Shown: one piece after another, positions 23,265 to 31,417 of the stretch
How the letters are laid out: the number at the start of each line of letters is the position of its first letter
Position numbering within the stretch: position 1 is the first letter of the stretch
Assembly (NCBI GenBank): GCA_944387865.1
Contig: CALXGN010000018.1
Coordinates: 1-42,443 of the forward strand
DNA: 42,443 nucleotides
Origin: Scatomorpha stercorigallinarum
GTDB lineage: Bacteria; Bacillota; Clostridia; Oscillospirales; Oscillospiraceae
Direction: 5' to 3'
The notes under the pieces: generated by a model
The model's database searches: none
Told to the model about the DNA's origin: nothing
Seen by the model: the letters and a program-made list of their open reading frames with translations, nothing else
Program-made: the position numbers and the translations under genes

Positions 23265-24521
23265 ATGAGCGAACGCAACTTCATCGTCCCCGAGTACGGC
23301 CCCTTCGCCGGCATGAGAGTCATCGCCGCCGGCTCGCTCATCGCCATGCCCATGGCCGCCACCATGCTGGCCGACTTCGGCGCGGAGGTCATCCACATCG
23401 AGCGCCCCGGCGTGGGCGACACGATGCGCATGCTGGGCCCCTTCGCGGAAGTGGACGGCAAAAAAGTGGCCACCGGCTGGGCGCAGAACGGCCGCAACAA
23501 GCTGAGCCTGACGCTGGAGCTCAACCTCAAGCACCCGGAGGTGAAGGAGCTCTTCTACGGCCTCATCAGGGAGGCCGACATCTTCATGGAGAACATGGTC
23601 TGGCTGGAGAAGCTGGGCATCTATGACGAGGAGCTGCTGAAGGTCAACCCCAAGCTGGTCATCGTCCACATCTCCGGCCTCGGCAACGCTAAATTCGGCG
23701 GCGTGCCCAGCGTCTGCAACCGCGCCAGCTACGACATGATCGGCCAGGCGTTCTCCGGCTGGCTCTACCTGCAGGGCTACGCCGACCGCGACCCCGTCGT
23801 CGCCAAGCCCTACCTGAACGACTACGTCTCCGCCTTCGCCGCCCTTTTCGGCACCCTGGCGGCCTACACCTCCGCGCAGAAGACCGGCAGGGGCCAGGTG
23901 GTGGACATCGCCCAGTTCGAGGCCATGGCCCAGTACATGTACGGCACCTACACCAGCTACACCATGACGGGCCAGGTGACGGAGCGCAGCGGCAACGCCT
24001 CGCCCGCGATGCAGCCCTACGACCTCTTCCACACAAAGGACGGCGGCCTGGTGGCCCTGGGCGCTTTCGGCCCCGGCGTGTTCAAGCGCTGCATGCTGGC
24101 TCTCGGCCTCGACCCGGAGTATTTCAACTTCCAGGACTGCTCCTCCGGCCCGGAGGCCCTGGCCAGCCCCAAGGGCCGCGAGCTGAATGCCAGGGTGGTC
24201 GAGTGGTGCGCCAGCCACGACGCCGCGGAGATCGAGAGCATCATGGAGGCCGCGCGCGTGCCCTGCTCCAAGGTGAACACCGTCAAGGACACGCTGGAGA
24301 GCGAGCATTTCCGCTCCCGCGGCGACTGGGTGACCTATGAGGACCAGACCGTGGGCGCGCCCATCACCGCCTTCGGCATCGCTCCCAAGATGAGCGAGAC
24401 GCCGGGCCGGGTCTGGCGCGGCGCGCCGTACATGGGCCAGGACACGGAGAGCGTGCTCAAGACCATCCTCGGCTATGACGACGAGAAGATCGCCGAGCTG
24501 CGCGACAAGCGCCTGATCTGA
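23265..24521 (+). CDS. Class III (CaiB/BaiF) CoA transferase, carnitine CoA-transferase-like
   Basis: 418 residues with AAAGGAG before ATG. N-terminal FAGMRVIAAGSLIAMPMA and FGAEVIHIERPGVGD are standard family III. YDMIGQAFSGWLYLQGYAD, KPYLNDYVSAF (Asp186 aligned by eye to the catalytic Asp) and the end PGRVWRGAPYMGQDTESVLK follow E. coli CaiB closely. Moves CoA between acids such as carnitine and crotonobetaine. No other cai gene is present, so the true substrate is open. Followed by a strong terminator. Confidence 0.88.
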   Translation: MSERNFIVPEYGPFAGMRVIAAGSLIAMPMAATMLADFGAEVIHIERPGVGDTMRMLGPFAEVDGKKVATGWAQNGRNKLSLTLELNLKHPEVKELFYGLIREADIFMENMVWLEKLGIYDEELLKVNPKLVIVHISGLGNAKFGGVPSVCNRASYDMIGQAFSGWLYLQGYADRDPVVAKPYLNDYVSAFAALFGTLAAYTSAQKTGRGQVVDIAQFEAMAQYMYGTYTSYTMTGQVTERSGNASPAMQPYDLFHTKDGGLVALGAFGPGVFKRCMLALGLDPEYFNFQDCSSGPEALASPKGRELNARVVEWCASHDAAEIESIMEAARVPCSKVNTVKDTLESEHFRSRGDWVTYEDQTVGAPITAFGIAPKMSETPGRVWRGAPYMGQDTESVLKTILGYDDEKIAELRDKRLI

Positions 24522-24535
24522 TACGCTGAAGACGC

Positions 24536-24571
24536 GCGCCGCCCCGCCCAGCGCGGGGCGGCGCTTTTTTT
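24536..24571 (+). terminator. Terminator after the CoA transferase
   Basis: GCGCCGCCCCGC (24536-24547) with GCGGGGCGGCGC (24553-24564), then seven T. Confidence 0.95.
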
Positions 24572-24602
24572 GCCGAATTCAGGGAGTGTTTACAATTTGC
24601 TA

Positions 24603-24631
24603 TTGCCAAGGCCCTGTAAATATTGTATAAT
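24603..24631 (+). promoter_or_regulatory. Promoter of the EF-G paralogue
   Basis: TTGCCA (24603-24608), 17 bases, TATAAT (24626-24631), in an AT-rich stretch. Confidence 0.75.
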
Positions 24632-24687
24632 TAATTGCTTTGTAATTGGGACCAATGTAGTTTTAATATAAGGAGAGGACCATCAAC

Positions 24688-26718
24688 ATGAGCTACGCTA
24701 CAAAGGATATCCGCAACATCGCCCTGCTGGGCCACGGCGGCAACGGCAAGTCCACCCTTGCCGAGAGCATGCTGTACCTGACCGGCGCCATCGACCGCCT
24801 GGGCAGCACCGCGGCCGGTAACTCCGTTTCCGACTACGACGCGGAGGAGATCAGGCGGCACATCAGCATCTCCGCCAGCACGATGTATGTCGAATATCAG
24901 AAAACGAAGATAAACATCATCGACACCCCGGGATATTTCGACTTTGCGGGCGAAGTGGCGCAGGCCCTGCGCGTGGCGGACACCGGCATCATCTGCGTCT
25001 CCGCCAAGGACGGGCTCAACGTCGGCGCCGAGAAGGCCTGGAAGAGCCTGACGGACGCCAAGCTGCCCCGCGCCATCTATATCTCCAAGCTCGACGAGGA
25101 GCACGCCGACTATTTTGCCACGCTCGAGCAGCTGCGCGACAAGTTCGGCCCCAGCGTGAGCCCCATGGCCGCGCCCATCGTCGAGGGCGGCAAGCCCACC
25201 GGCATCGTCGATATCATCGCCCGCAAGGCCTATAAATACGACGGCGGCAAGCGGAGCGAGATCCCCGTGCCCGCCTCCATGGCCGACCGCGTGGAGGAGC
25301 TCTACAACGAGATCGCCGAGAACGCCGCCGGCACCAGCGAGGAGCTGATGGAGAAGTACCTGGAGACCATGGAGCTCTCCGCCGACGAGATCTACGGCGC
25401 CCTCTCCACAGGCATCGCGGACGGCGAGATCGTCCCCGTGTTCTGCGGCAGCGCCGTCACCGGCATGGGCACCACCGTGCTGCTGGACGCCATCCGCAAC
25501 TTCTTCCCGGCCCCGATGGAGCTCGGCAAGCCGGTGGACGCCGCCGGCGCCACCAAGGCCATCGTCTATAAGACCATCTCCGACCAGTTCGGCAAGTTCA
25601 GCCTCTTCAAGGTCATCTCCGGCAAGGTCACGCCCGACATGACCCTCACCAACGCCCGCAGCGGCGCGCAGGAGAAGCTGGGCCACATCTACTACGTCCA
25701 GGGCAAGAAGACCGTCGAGGTGCAGGAGCTCAGCTGCGGCGACATAGGCGCGGTGAGCAAGCTCTCCGACACCAAGACCGGCGACACCCTCTGCGACGGC
25801 AAGGCCGTGGAGGCCGTGCCGGGCATCGAGTTCGCCCGCCCCTGCTACTCCATGTGCATCTCCCCCAAGGTCAAGGGCCAGGACGACAAGGTCGCCCAGG
25901 GCCTGGCCCGTCTGGGGGAGGAGGACCGCTCCTTCACCGTCACCAACAACGCCGAGACCAAGCAGATGGTCATCGCCGGCGCCGGCGACATCCACCTGGA
26001 CGTGCTCTGCTCCAAGCTGAAGAACAAGTTCGGCGTGGAAGTCGAGCTCAGCCCCGCCCGCGTGCCCTACCGTGAGAAGATCCGCAAGCCGCTGAAGGCC
26101 CACGGCCGCCACAAGAAGCAGTCCGGCGGCCACGGCCAGTTCGGCGACGTCTGGATCGAGTTCGAGCCCCAGGACGAGCAGGAAGATATGATCTTCGCGG
26201 AGAACGTGTTCGGCGGCAGCGTGCCGAAGAACTTCTTCCCCGCCGTGGAAAAGGGCCTGCGCGAGTGCTGCAACAAGGGCGTCCTCGCCGGCTACCCGAT
26301 GGTCTACCTGAAGGCCACGCTGTACGACGGCTCCTACCACCCCGTCGACTCCTCCGAAATGGCCTTCAAGACGGCCGCCAGCCTGGCCTATAAGGAGCTC
26401 GTGAACGCCAGCCCCGTCATCCTTGAGCCCATCGGCGCGCTGAAGGTCACCATCCCCGACGCGAACATGGGCGACATCATGAGCGACATCAGCTCCAAGC
26501 GCCGCGGCACCGTGCTCGGCATGACCGCCGAGGGCGGCATGCAGACCGTCGAGGCCGAGGTGCCGATGGCCGAGATGAGCTCTTACGCCATCGACCTGCG
26601 CAGCATGACGCAGGGCCGCGGCAGCTTCACGCTGGACTTCGTCCGCTACGCCGAGGCCCCCGCCGCCGTGCAGCAGAAGATCATCGACGAGGCCAAGGCC
26701 CTCGCCGAGAACGAATAA
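24688..26718 (+). CDS. EF-G-like translational GTPase (FusA2-type paralogue)
   Basis: 676 residues with AAGGAG before ATG. Five EF-G domains are present, but the GTPase motifs deviate: G1 is GHGGNGKST (15-23) rather than GHIDAGKTT, G3 DTPG at 79-82, and G4 reads SKLD (133-136) rather than NKMD. Domain IV keeps the GGHGQFGDVWIEFEP stretch and the C-terminus keeps RGTVLGM. Such second EF-G proteins are common in Clostridia; roles proposed for relatives range from alternative translocation to recycling or stress. Not the main fusA, which normally sits with rpsL/rpsG. Monocistronic with a good promoter, so likely expressed well. Confidence 0.88.
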   Translation: MSYATKDIRNIALLGHGGNGKSTLAESMLYLTGAIDRLGSTAAGNSVSDYDAEEIRRHISISASTMYVEYQKTKINIIDTPGYFDFAGEVAQALRVADTGIICVSAKDGLNVGAEKAWKSLTDAKLPRAIYISKLDEEHADYFATLEQLRDKFGPSVSPMAAPIVEGGKPTGIVDIIARKAYKYDGGKRSEIPVPASMADRVEELYNEIAENAAGTSEELMEKYLETMELSADEIYGALSTGIADGEIVPVFCGSAVTGMGTTVLLDAIRNFFPAPMELGKPVDAAGATKAIVYKTISDQFGKFSLFKVISGKVTPDMTLTNARSGAQEKLGHIYYVQGKKTVEVQELSCGDIGAVSKLSDTKTGDTLCDGKAVEAVPGIEFARPCYSMCISPKVKGQDDKVAQGLARLGEEDRSFTVTNNAETKQMVIAGAGDIHLDVLCSKLKNKFGVEVELSPARVPYREKIRKPLKAHGRHKKQSGGHGQFGDVWIEFEPQDEQEDMIFAENVFGGSVPKNFFPAVEKGLRECCNKGVLAGYPMVYLKATLYDGSYHPVDSSEMAFKTAASLAYKELVNASPVILEPIGALKVTIPDANMGDIMSDISSKRRGTVLGMTAEGGMQTVEAEVPMAEMSSYAIDLRSMTQGRGSFTLDFVRYAEAPAAVQQKIIDEAKALAENE

Positions 26719-26741
26719 GCAATACCCCAATATATCAAGAC

Positions 26742-26771
26742 CCGGGGCCGCCGCATTTGCGGCGGCCCCGG
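26742..26771 (+). terminator. Strong hairpin without T-run after the EF-G paralogue
   Basis: CCGGGGCCGCCGC (26742-26754), ATTT, GCGGCGGCCCCGG (26759-26771). No T-run; could attenuate or stabilise mRNA and allow read-through into the SGNH gene. Confidence 0.5.
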
Positions 26772-26789
26772 CAGTAAAGGCAACACCGC

Positions 26790-27659
26790 ATGAACAGTAA
26801 AAACAACCAGAACGCGCTCTACCTCGTGTGGGCCGTGGCCATCGTGGCCTGCCTGCTGGTAGTGCTGTTTTCTCTCCTCTTCGCCTCGTTTACTTACGGC
26901 AGCGGAGTTGACATAACAACTGCACCGCCCTCCGCGGAGGGCGAGGGCCCCGCGCCGGACGGGCCCTCTGCGCCGGCGCAGGAGGGAGACACGCCCGCCA
27001 GCGCGGCCCCCGGGCCGGAGATCGACACCTCTTCCGCCGCCCTGCTGGGCGAGACGGAGGACGCCGGCCAGGCGTATATCGACCGCCTGACCTTCCTCGG
27101 CGACAGCACGACCAACGGACTGAAAGAATACGGCGTGCTTAGCGGCGGCACGGCCACCACCCAGGTCTGGACGCCCGCGAGCGGCACGCTGACGCTCTAC
27201 CTGTGGAACGCCGCCTCCATCGTCTACCCGGAAACGGGCGCGGAGATGACCATTGCCGACGCAGTGGAGACCAAAAAGCCCGAATACCTGGTGATAACGC
27301 TGGGCGTGAACGGTGTGGCGGAGCTGGAAGAGGACGCCTTCAAGATTTATTACACGGATATCATCAACTGTGTGAAGGAGGCCAGCCCCTCGACGCGCAT
27401 CATCTGCAACTCCATCTATCCGGTCGAGAACGACTATGAGCACATCGACCAGATCAGCAACGAGAAGATAAACACGGCCAACGGCTGGATACTGGATGTG
27501 GCGGAGGCCACGGGCACGCGCTATGCGGATTCCTGCAGCGTGCTCAAGGCCGCGGACGGCTCGCTGCGCGAGGAACTCGGCAACGGCGACGGCCTGCACC
27601 TGAACGCCGACGGCTATAACGCCGTGCTGGAATACCTGCGCACGCACGCCTGGCAGTGA
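26790..27659 (+). CDS. Membrane-anchored SGNH/GDSL hydrolase
   Basis: 289 residues. Signal anchor about 10-33, Pro/Ala/Glu-rich stalk about 45-80, then an SGNH domain: Ser106 in FLGDSTTNG, Asn174 in TLGVNGV, and Asp267/His270 in GDGLHLNADGY. An extracellular esterase, perhaps acting on acetylated cell-wall or surface polysaccharide. The stop lies 24 bases before the lipoprotein start, so the two are likely co-transcribed surface proteins. Confidence 0.85.
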   Translation: MNSKNNQNALYLVWAVAIVACLLVVLFSLLFASFTYGSGVDITTAPPSAEGEGPAPDGPSAPAQEGDTPASAAPGPEIDTSSAALLGETEDAGQAYIDRLTFLGDSTTNGLKEYGVLSGGTATTQVWTPASGTLTLYLWNAASIVYPETGAEMTIADAVETKKPEYLVITLGVNGVAELEEDAFKIYYTDIINCVKEASPSTRIICNSIYPVENDYEHIDQISNEKINTANGWILDVAEATGTRYADSCSVLKAADGSLREELGNGDGLHLNADGYNAVLEYLRTHAWQ

Positions 27660-27682
27660 GCTTCTCAAAGGAGGCGTTTCCC

Positions 27683-28153
27683 ATGAAAAAGACCCTTGCC
27701 ATCGCAGTACTCTGCGCGCTGGCGCTGTGCCTGATATCCGGCTGCGGCGCGGAGGCCGCGGAGCCCGCTTTTGCGGACGTGTCCGCCGCCATCGACGCGG
27801 CGGTGGACACCTCGTCCATGACCGAGGCCGACGCGAGCTACCTGAAGGGCATGTTCGGCCTGGAGGACGGAGATTACAGAGATTGCCGCGTGCTCATCAC
27901 CGGCGTCGGCACCACCATCGACGAGATCGGCATCTTCCGCGGCAGGGACGCCGCCCAGACCGCCGAACTCAAGAGCGCCGTCACGGATTACCTCCAGCTC
28001 CGGCTCGACAGCTGGATGCCCGAGTATTACCCGGAGGAGTACCCCAAGCTGCAGAACGCCCGCATTTACGAGGAAGGGAACTACGTGTTCTACGCCATCC
28101 TCTCTGACGAAGGGCGCGACGCCGCACTGGAGGCCTTCGAGAGCTGCTTTTAA
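27683..28153 (+). CDS. DUF4358 family lipoprotein
   Basis: 156 residues from ATG 27683 (AAAGGAGG upstream). Signal peptide with lipobox LISGC (Cys21). The mature part carries the DUF4358 pattern: YLKGMFGLEDGDYRDCRVLI, EIGIFRGRDAAQTAELKSAV, and a SWMPEYYPEEYPKLQNARIY stretch. Lipid-anchored outside the membrane. The function of DUF4358 is unknown; it is common in Clostridia and often paired with membrane acyltransferases or SGNH esterases, as here. Confidence 0.88.
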   Translation: MKKTLAIAVLCALALCLISGCGAEAAEPAFADVSAAIDAAVDTSSMTEADASYLKGMFGLEDGDYRDCRVLITGVGTTIDEIGIFRGRDAAQTAELKSAVTDYLQLRLDSWMPEYYPEEYPKLQNARIYEEGNYVFYAILSDEGRDAALEAFESCF

Positions 28154-28168
28154 GGCCCATTGACGCAG

Positions 28169-28205
28169 ATATGGCAGGCACAGCCACTGTGCCTGCCATA
28201 TTTTT
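28169..28205 (+). terminator. Terminator after the lipoprotein gene
   Basis: ATATGGCAGGCACAG (28169-28183), CCA, CTGTGCCTGCCATAT (28187-28201), five T. Confidence 0.95.
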
Positions 28206-28314
28206 GCCCTGTGATCGGGTCACGGCGCGGTATCCTGCCCGCTCGGGACGGCTCTACCGTCTCTCGGTTGCAAAATCCCCGCCCCCTGCGCTAAAATGAG
28301 GGAGAGGTGAGAGC

Positions 28315-29058
28315 ATGTACAGCCTTGACAAACAAAAGACCGGCGAGTTCATCGCCGGGCGCCGCCGCGCGCTGGGACTCACTCAGCGCGAACTGGCGGC
28401 GGGCCTCTCCGTCTCCGACAAAGCCGTCAGCAAATGGGAGACCGGCCAGTCCATGCCGGACGTGGGGCTGCTCGTGCCGCTGGCGGAGGCGCTGGGCGTG
28501 AGCGTGACGGAGCTGCTCCGCGGAGAGCGCCTGGAGGGCGCGCAGAGCCTGGAAGCATGCGAGGTGGAGGAGCTCGTCAAGACCGCCATCGGCGCGGCGG
28601 AGGAGCGGCCGCGGCCCTCGCGCGCCGAGCGGCGCCGCCGGCTCGGCTGGTACCTTGCCAGCCTTGCGCTGGGCGCGGCGGGGGAGGCGCTGGTCTATCT
28701 GCACCGCGGCGCGGAGCTCTTTGCGGCGACGCTGGTGTTCTTTGTGCTGGGGGCGTTTTTCGGGATATATTTCTGCTTTGTCATCCGCGAGCGCCTGCCG
28801 CGCTTTTATGACGAGAACGACCTGAGTTTCGTGGCGGACAGCGGATTCCGCATGAATGTGCCCGGCGTGCATTTCAACAACCGCAACTGGCCCCATATCC
28901 TGCGCGCGGGGAGGCTCTGGTGCCTGTGCGCCGCGGCGCTGTCCCCCTGGGCCGTGCTGCTCATCCCCGGGGAAGAGGCCGCCATCTGGCTCACATTCGC
29001 CGTGTATATGGCGACGCTGTTCGCCGCGCTGATCGTCACGGCAAAGCGGCACGAGTGA
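28315..29058 (+). CDS. XRE-family HTH regulator with membrane domain
   Basis: 247 residues with GAGGGAGAGGTGA before ATG. HTH about 8-65 (IAGRRRALGLTQRELAAGLS, SDKAVSKWETGQSMPDVGLL). After a charged linker there are about four membrane helices from residue 108 on. Such XRE-plus-membrane proteins in Clostridia may sense envelope signals or bacteriocins. No obvious target gene is adjacent. Its stop lies within ten bases of the breakpoint in the neighbouring GNAT gene, so this gene may have come with the rearrangement. Confidence 0.82.
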   Translation: MYSLDKQKTGEFIAGRRRALGLTQRELAAGLSVSDKAVSKWETGQSMPDVGLLVPLAEALGVSVTELLRGERLEGAQSLEACEVEELVKTAIGAAEERPRPSRAERRRRLGWYLASLALGAAGEALVYLHRGAELFAATLVFFVLGAFFGIYFCFVIRERLPRFYDENDLSFVADSGFRMNVPGVHFNNRNWPHILRAGRLWCLCAAALSPWAVLLIPGEEAAIWLTFAVYMATLFAALIVTAKRHE

Positions 29059-29063
29059 GCATT

Positions 29064-29439
29064 GCAGGATGCGGCGCAGGCCGTCCTTTTTCACCTGCTC
29101 TATGACGGCCCGCGCCGCCTCCGTTACGATGCCCCTGTGCCAGAATTCCTGCAAAAGCCCGTAACCGAGATCGTAGGGCTCCTCCGTGTCCACGTTGATA
29201 TAGCCGATGGGGCCGCCGCCTTTCAGGCAGATGGCGTAGGCATACGCACGCGGCCGGGCATATTTGGCGGCGTATCGTTCCTCGTAGAACTGTTTTGTTT
29301 CCGCCATGTCCTTTACGGGATACCAGGGCAGGAATTCGTTGACCGTCCCGTCCCTGAGGATCCGGAAAAGCGCGCCCAGGTCGCCCCCGGTGAAGCGCCT
29401 CAGTGTCAGGCGTTCTGTTGTCAAAGTGGGTGTGTTCAT
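29064..29439 (-). pseudogene. GNAT acetyltransferase, C-terminus lost
   Basis: Starts well at ATG 29439 (GGGAGG upstream, good promoter). The first 125 residues are a clear RimJ/RimL-type GNAT: LTTERLTLRRFTGGDLGALF, YAYAICLKGGGPIGYINVDT, YDLGYGLLQEFWHRGIVTEA, VKKDGLRRI. The rest of the fold, normally a TATCDxDNxxSxxVxEKLGM-like region, is absent. From about 29067 the frame runs on antisense through the XRE gene to 28291, giving a nonsense tail. Interpreted as truncated by recombination, probably inactive. Confidence 0.75.
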
Positions 29440-29474
29440 ATATTGCCTCCCGGCTGCCCGCAGGTGTTTGCGCT

Positions 29475-29503
29475 ATTATAATATACACTCGCGCCAGTGT
29501 AAA
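29475..29503 (-). promoter_or_regulatory. Promoter of the truncated GNAT gene
   Basis: Minus strand TTTACA (29503-29498), 17 bases, TATAAT (29480-29475). A healthy promoter still drives the broken gene and antisense RNA into the XRE gene. Confidence 0.75.
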
Positions 29504-29526
29504 CCGGGCGGCGGCGCGGGATGCGC

Positions 29527-29555
29527 TTGACACGCCATCCGCCGCGTGGTAATAT
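29527..29555 (+). promoter_or_regulatory. Promoter of the cysS T-box leader
   Basis: TTGACA (29527-29532), 17 bases, TAATAT (29550-29555). Confidence 0.75.
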
Positions 29556-29561
29556 ACTGTA

Positions 29562-29806
29562 AGTGGATCACCGGCTGAGAAGGGGAGAAGTACCGCCCCC
29601 ATCCGGCAGCAGAGAGGCGCCGCAGATCGCTGCGAGCGGCGCTTGCCGTCAGAGCGGGAAATGCGCCCCGGAGCCCGGGAGGAGGAAATGCCTCCCCGTG
29701 CGCGCCGCGTTAAGGCGATGAGCGTTCCTGGCGACGCGAAGCGATAAACGAGAGTGGAACCGCGCATCCAAGCGCCTCTCATGCCCTGGGCATGGGGGCG
29801 TTTTTT
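29562..29806 (+). promoter_or_regulatory. T-box riboswitch controlling cysS
   Basis: Stem I region contains GGAGAAGTA and an AGAGAGGC GA-motif. The conserved T-box is GAGAGTGGAACCGCGC (about 29750-29765), a mild variant of the consensus. The terminator, with CATGCCC/GGGCATG core and CGCC/GGCG base, ends in six T at 29801-29806. A TGC triplet at 29662-29664 in GGGAAATGCGCC is the best specifier candidate and would read tRNA-Cys, matching the downstream gene. A GGGAGG/CCTCCC hairpin (about 29678-29696) sits between. Uncharged tRNA-Cys would favour the antiterminator. Confidence 0.9.
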
Positions 29807-29845
29807 CATTGCCGTGCGGCAAAATCATTGGACGGAGGAATGTTT

Positions 29846-31261
29846 ATGAAGCTCTATAATTCCGCGACCCATACCAAAGAGGAGTTCGTCCCCAACCACC
29901 CCGACATCGTGAAGATGTACACCTGCGGCCCCACCGTGTACCACTACGCGCACATCGGCAACCTGCGCAGCTACATCATGGAGGACGTGCTGGAAAAATA
30001 CCTGCGCTACCTGGGCTATAACGTCAAGCGCGTGATGAACATCACGGACGTCGGCCACCTGAGCTCGGACGCCGACACCGGCGAGGACAAGATGCTCAAG
30101 GGCGCGAAGCGCGAGCACAAGAGCGTGATGGAGATCGCCAAGTTCTATACGGACGCCTTCTTTGCCGATTGCGCGGACCTGGACATCAAGACGCCGGACG
30201 TGGTGGAGCCCGCCACCAACTGCATCGACGAGTATATAAAGATCATCCAGAAGCTGATGGACACGGGCTACGCCTATTTCGCCGGCGGCAACGTGTATTT
30301 CGACACCAGCAAGCTCAAACAGTACTACATCTTCAACGACTTCGACGCGGACGACCTCGACGTGGGCGTGCGCGAGGGCGTGGAGGAGGACACCAACAAG
30401 CGCAACAGGAACGACTTCGTGCTCTGGTTCACCAAGAGCAAGTTCGAGGACCAGGCGCTGAAGTGGGACTCCCCCTGGGGTGTGGGCTACCCCGGCTGGC
30501 ACATCGAGTGCTCCGGCATCAGCATGAAGCACCTGGGCGAGGACCTTGACATCCACTGCGGCGGCATAGATAACGCCTTCCCCCACCACACCAATGAAAT
30601 CGCCCAGTCTGAGAGCTATCTGGGCCACAAATGGTGCAATTTCTGGGTGCATGTCCACCACCTGAACACCACTTCCGGAAAAATGAGCAAATCCAGCGGC
30701 GAATTCCTCACGGTGTCGCTGCTGAAGCAAAAGGGCTATGACCCGCTGGCCTACCGCTTCTTCTGCCTGCAGAGCCATTACCGCAAGAGCCTGGTGTTTT
30801 CCTGGGAAAACCTCGACAACGCCGAGACGGCCTATGAAAAGCTCATCGCCCGCATCGCCGCGCTCAGGCCCGGCGACGGCGAGGTGGACGAGGCCGTCCT
30901 CGTGGAGCTGAAGGGCCGCTTCACGGACGCGCTCGACAACGACCTCAACACCTCGCTGGCCGTCACCGCGCTCTACGACGCGCTGAAGGCCAAGACCAAC
31001 GACGCCACAAAACTGGCCGCCGTGGCGGACTTCGACCGCGTGCTGAGCCTCTCGCTTATCGAGAAGGCGGAGGAGCTGCGGAAAAAGAACGCCGGGCCCG
31101 AAGAGGAGCACGACGAGCGCATCGAGGGCCTGCTCGCCGAGCGCGCCGCGGCCAAGAAGGCGAAGAACTACGCCGAGGCCGACCGCATCCGCGACATGCT
31201 GAAGGCCGAGGGCATCACCATCATCGACACGCCCCAGGGCGCGAAGTGGAAGCGCGACTGA
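29846..31261 (+). CDS. cysS: Cysteinyl-tRNA synthetase
   Basis: 471 residues from ATG 29846 (GGAGG seven bases upstream; ATG 29840 overlaps the ribosome site). Class I signatures HIGN (36-39) and KMSKSSG are present. Zinc-ligand Cys27 in YTCGPTVYHY, GWHIECSGIS and the HCGGIDNAFPHHTNEIAQSE block are specific to CysRS. The C-terminal helical domain is complete. Charges tRNA-Cys in the cytoplasm. Controlled by the T-box leader and ended by a perfect terminator. Confidence 0.98.
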   Translation: MKLYNSATHTKEEFVPNHPDIVKMYTCGPTVYHYAHIGNLRSYIMEDVLEKYLRYLGYNVKRVMNITDVGHLSSDADTGEDKMLKGAKREHKSVMEIAKFYTDAFFADCADLDIKTPDVVEPATNCIDEYIKIIQKLMDTGYAYFAGGNVYFDTSKLKQYYIFNDFDADDLDVGVREGVEEDTNKRNRNDFVLWFTKSKFEDQALKWDSPWGVGYPGWHIECSGISMKHLGEDLDIHCGGIDNAFPHHTNEIAQSESYLGHKWCNFWVHVHHLNTTSGKMSKSSGEFLTVSLLKQKGYDPLAYRFFCLQSHYRKSLVFSWENLDNAETAYEKLIARIAALRPGDGEVDEAVLVELKGRFTDALDNDLNTSLAVTALYDALKAKTNDATKLAAVADFDRVLSLSLIEKAEELRKKNAGPEEEHDERIEGLLAERAAAKKAKNYAEADRIRDMLKAEGITIIDTPQGAKWKRD

Positions 31262-31283
31262 GCCGCATTTGACATACAGGCCG

Positions 31284-31313
31284 ATGAGCCCCGCCGCGGC
31301 GGGGCTCATTTTT
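31284..31313 (+). terminator. Terminator of cysS
   Basis: ATGAGCCCCGCC and GGCGGGGCTCAT arms around GC (31284-31309), then T-run. Confidence 0.9.
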
Positions 31314-31344
31314 GCGCCGAAGGGCCGCAAATTTGCGGGAAATC

Positions 31345-31373
31345 TTGACGTTGGGCGGTAATTGGGGTAAAAT
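31345..31373 (+). promoter_or_regulatory. Promoter of metG
   Basis: TTGACG (31345-31350), 17 bases, TAAAAT (31368-31373). The leader is only about 40 bases, so metG has no T-box, unlike cysS. Confidence 0.75.
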
Positions 31374-31417
31374 ACTCAGGTACGCAAACTCCAGATTATT
31401 AGAGCGGAGGAATATCA

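Noticed and set aside
24631..26730. 699-codon minus-strand frame opposite the EF-G paralogue
   Set aside because: Low-complexity antisense composition; the EF-G motifs on the other strand are unambiguous. The same holds for similar frames opposite metG, cysS, glpK and MATE.
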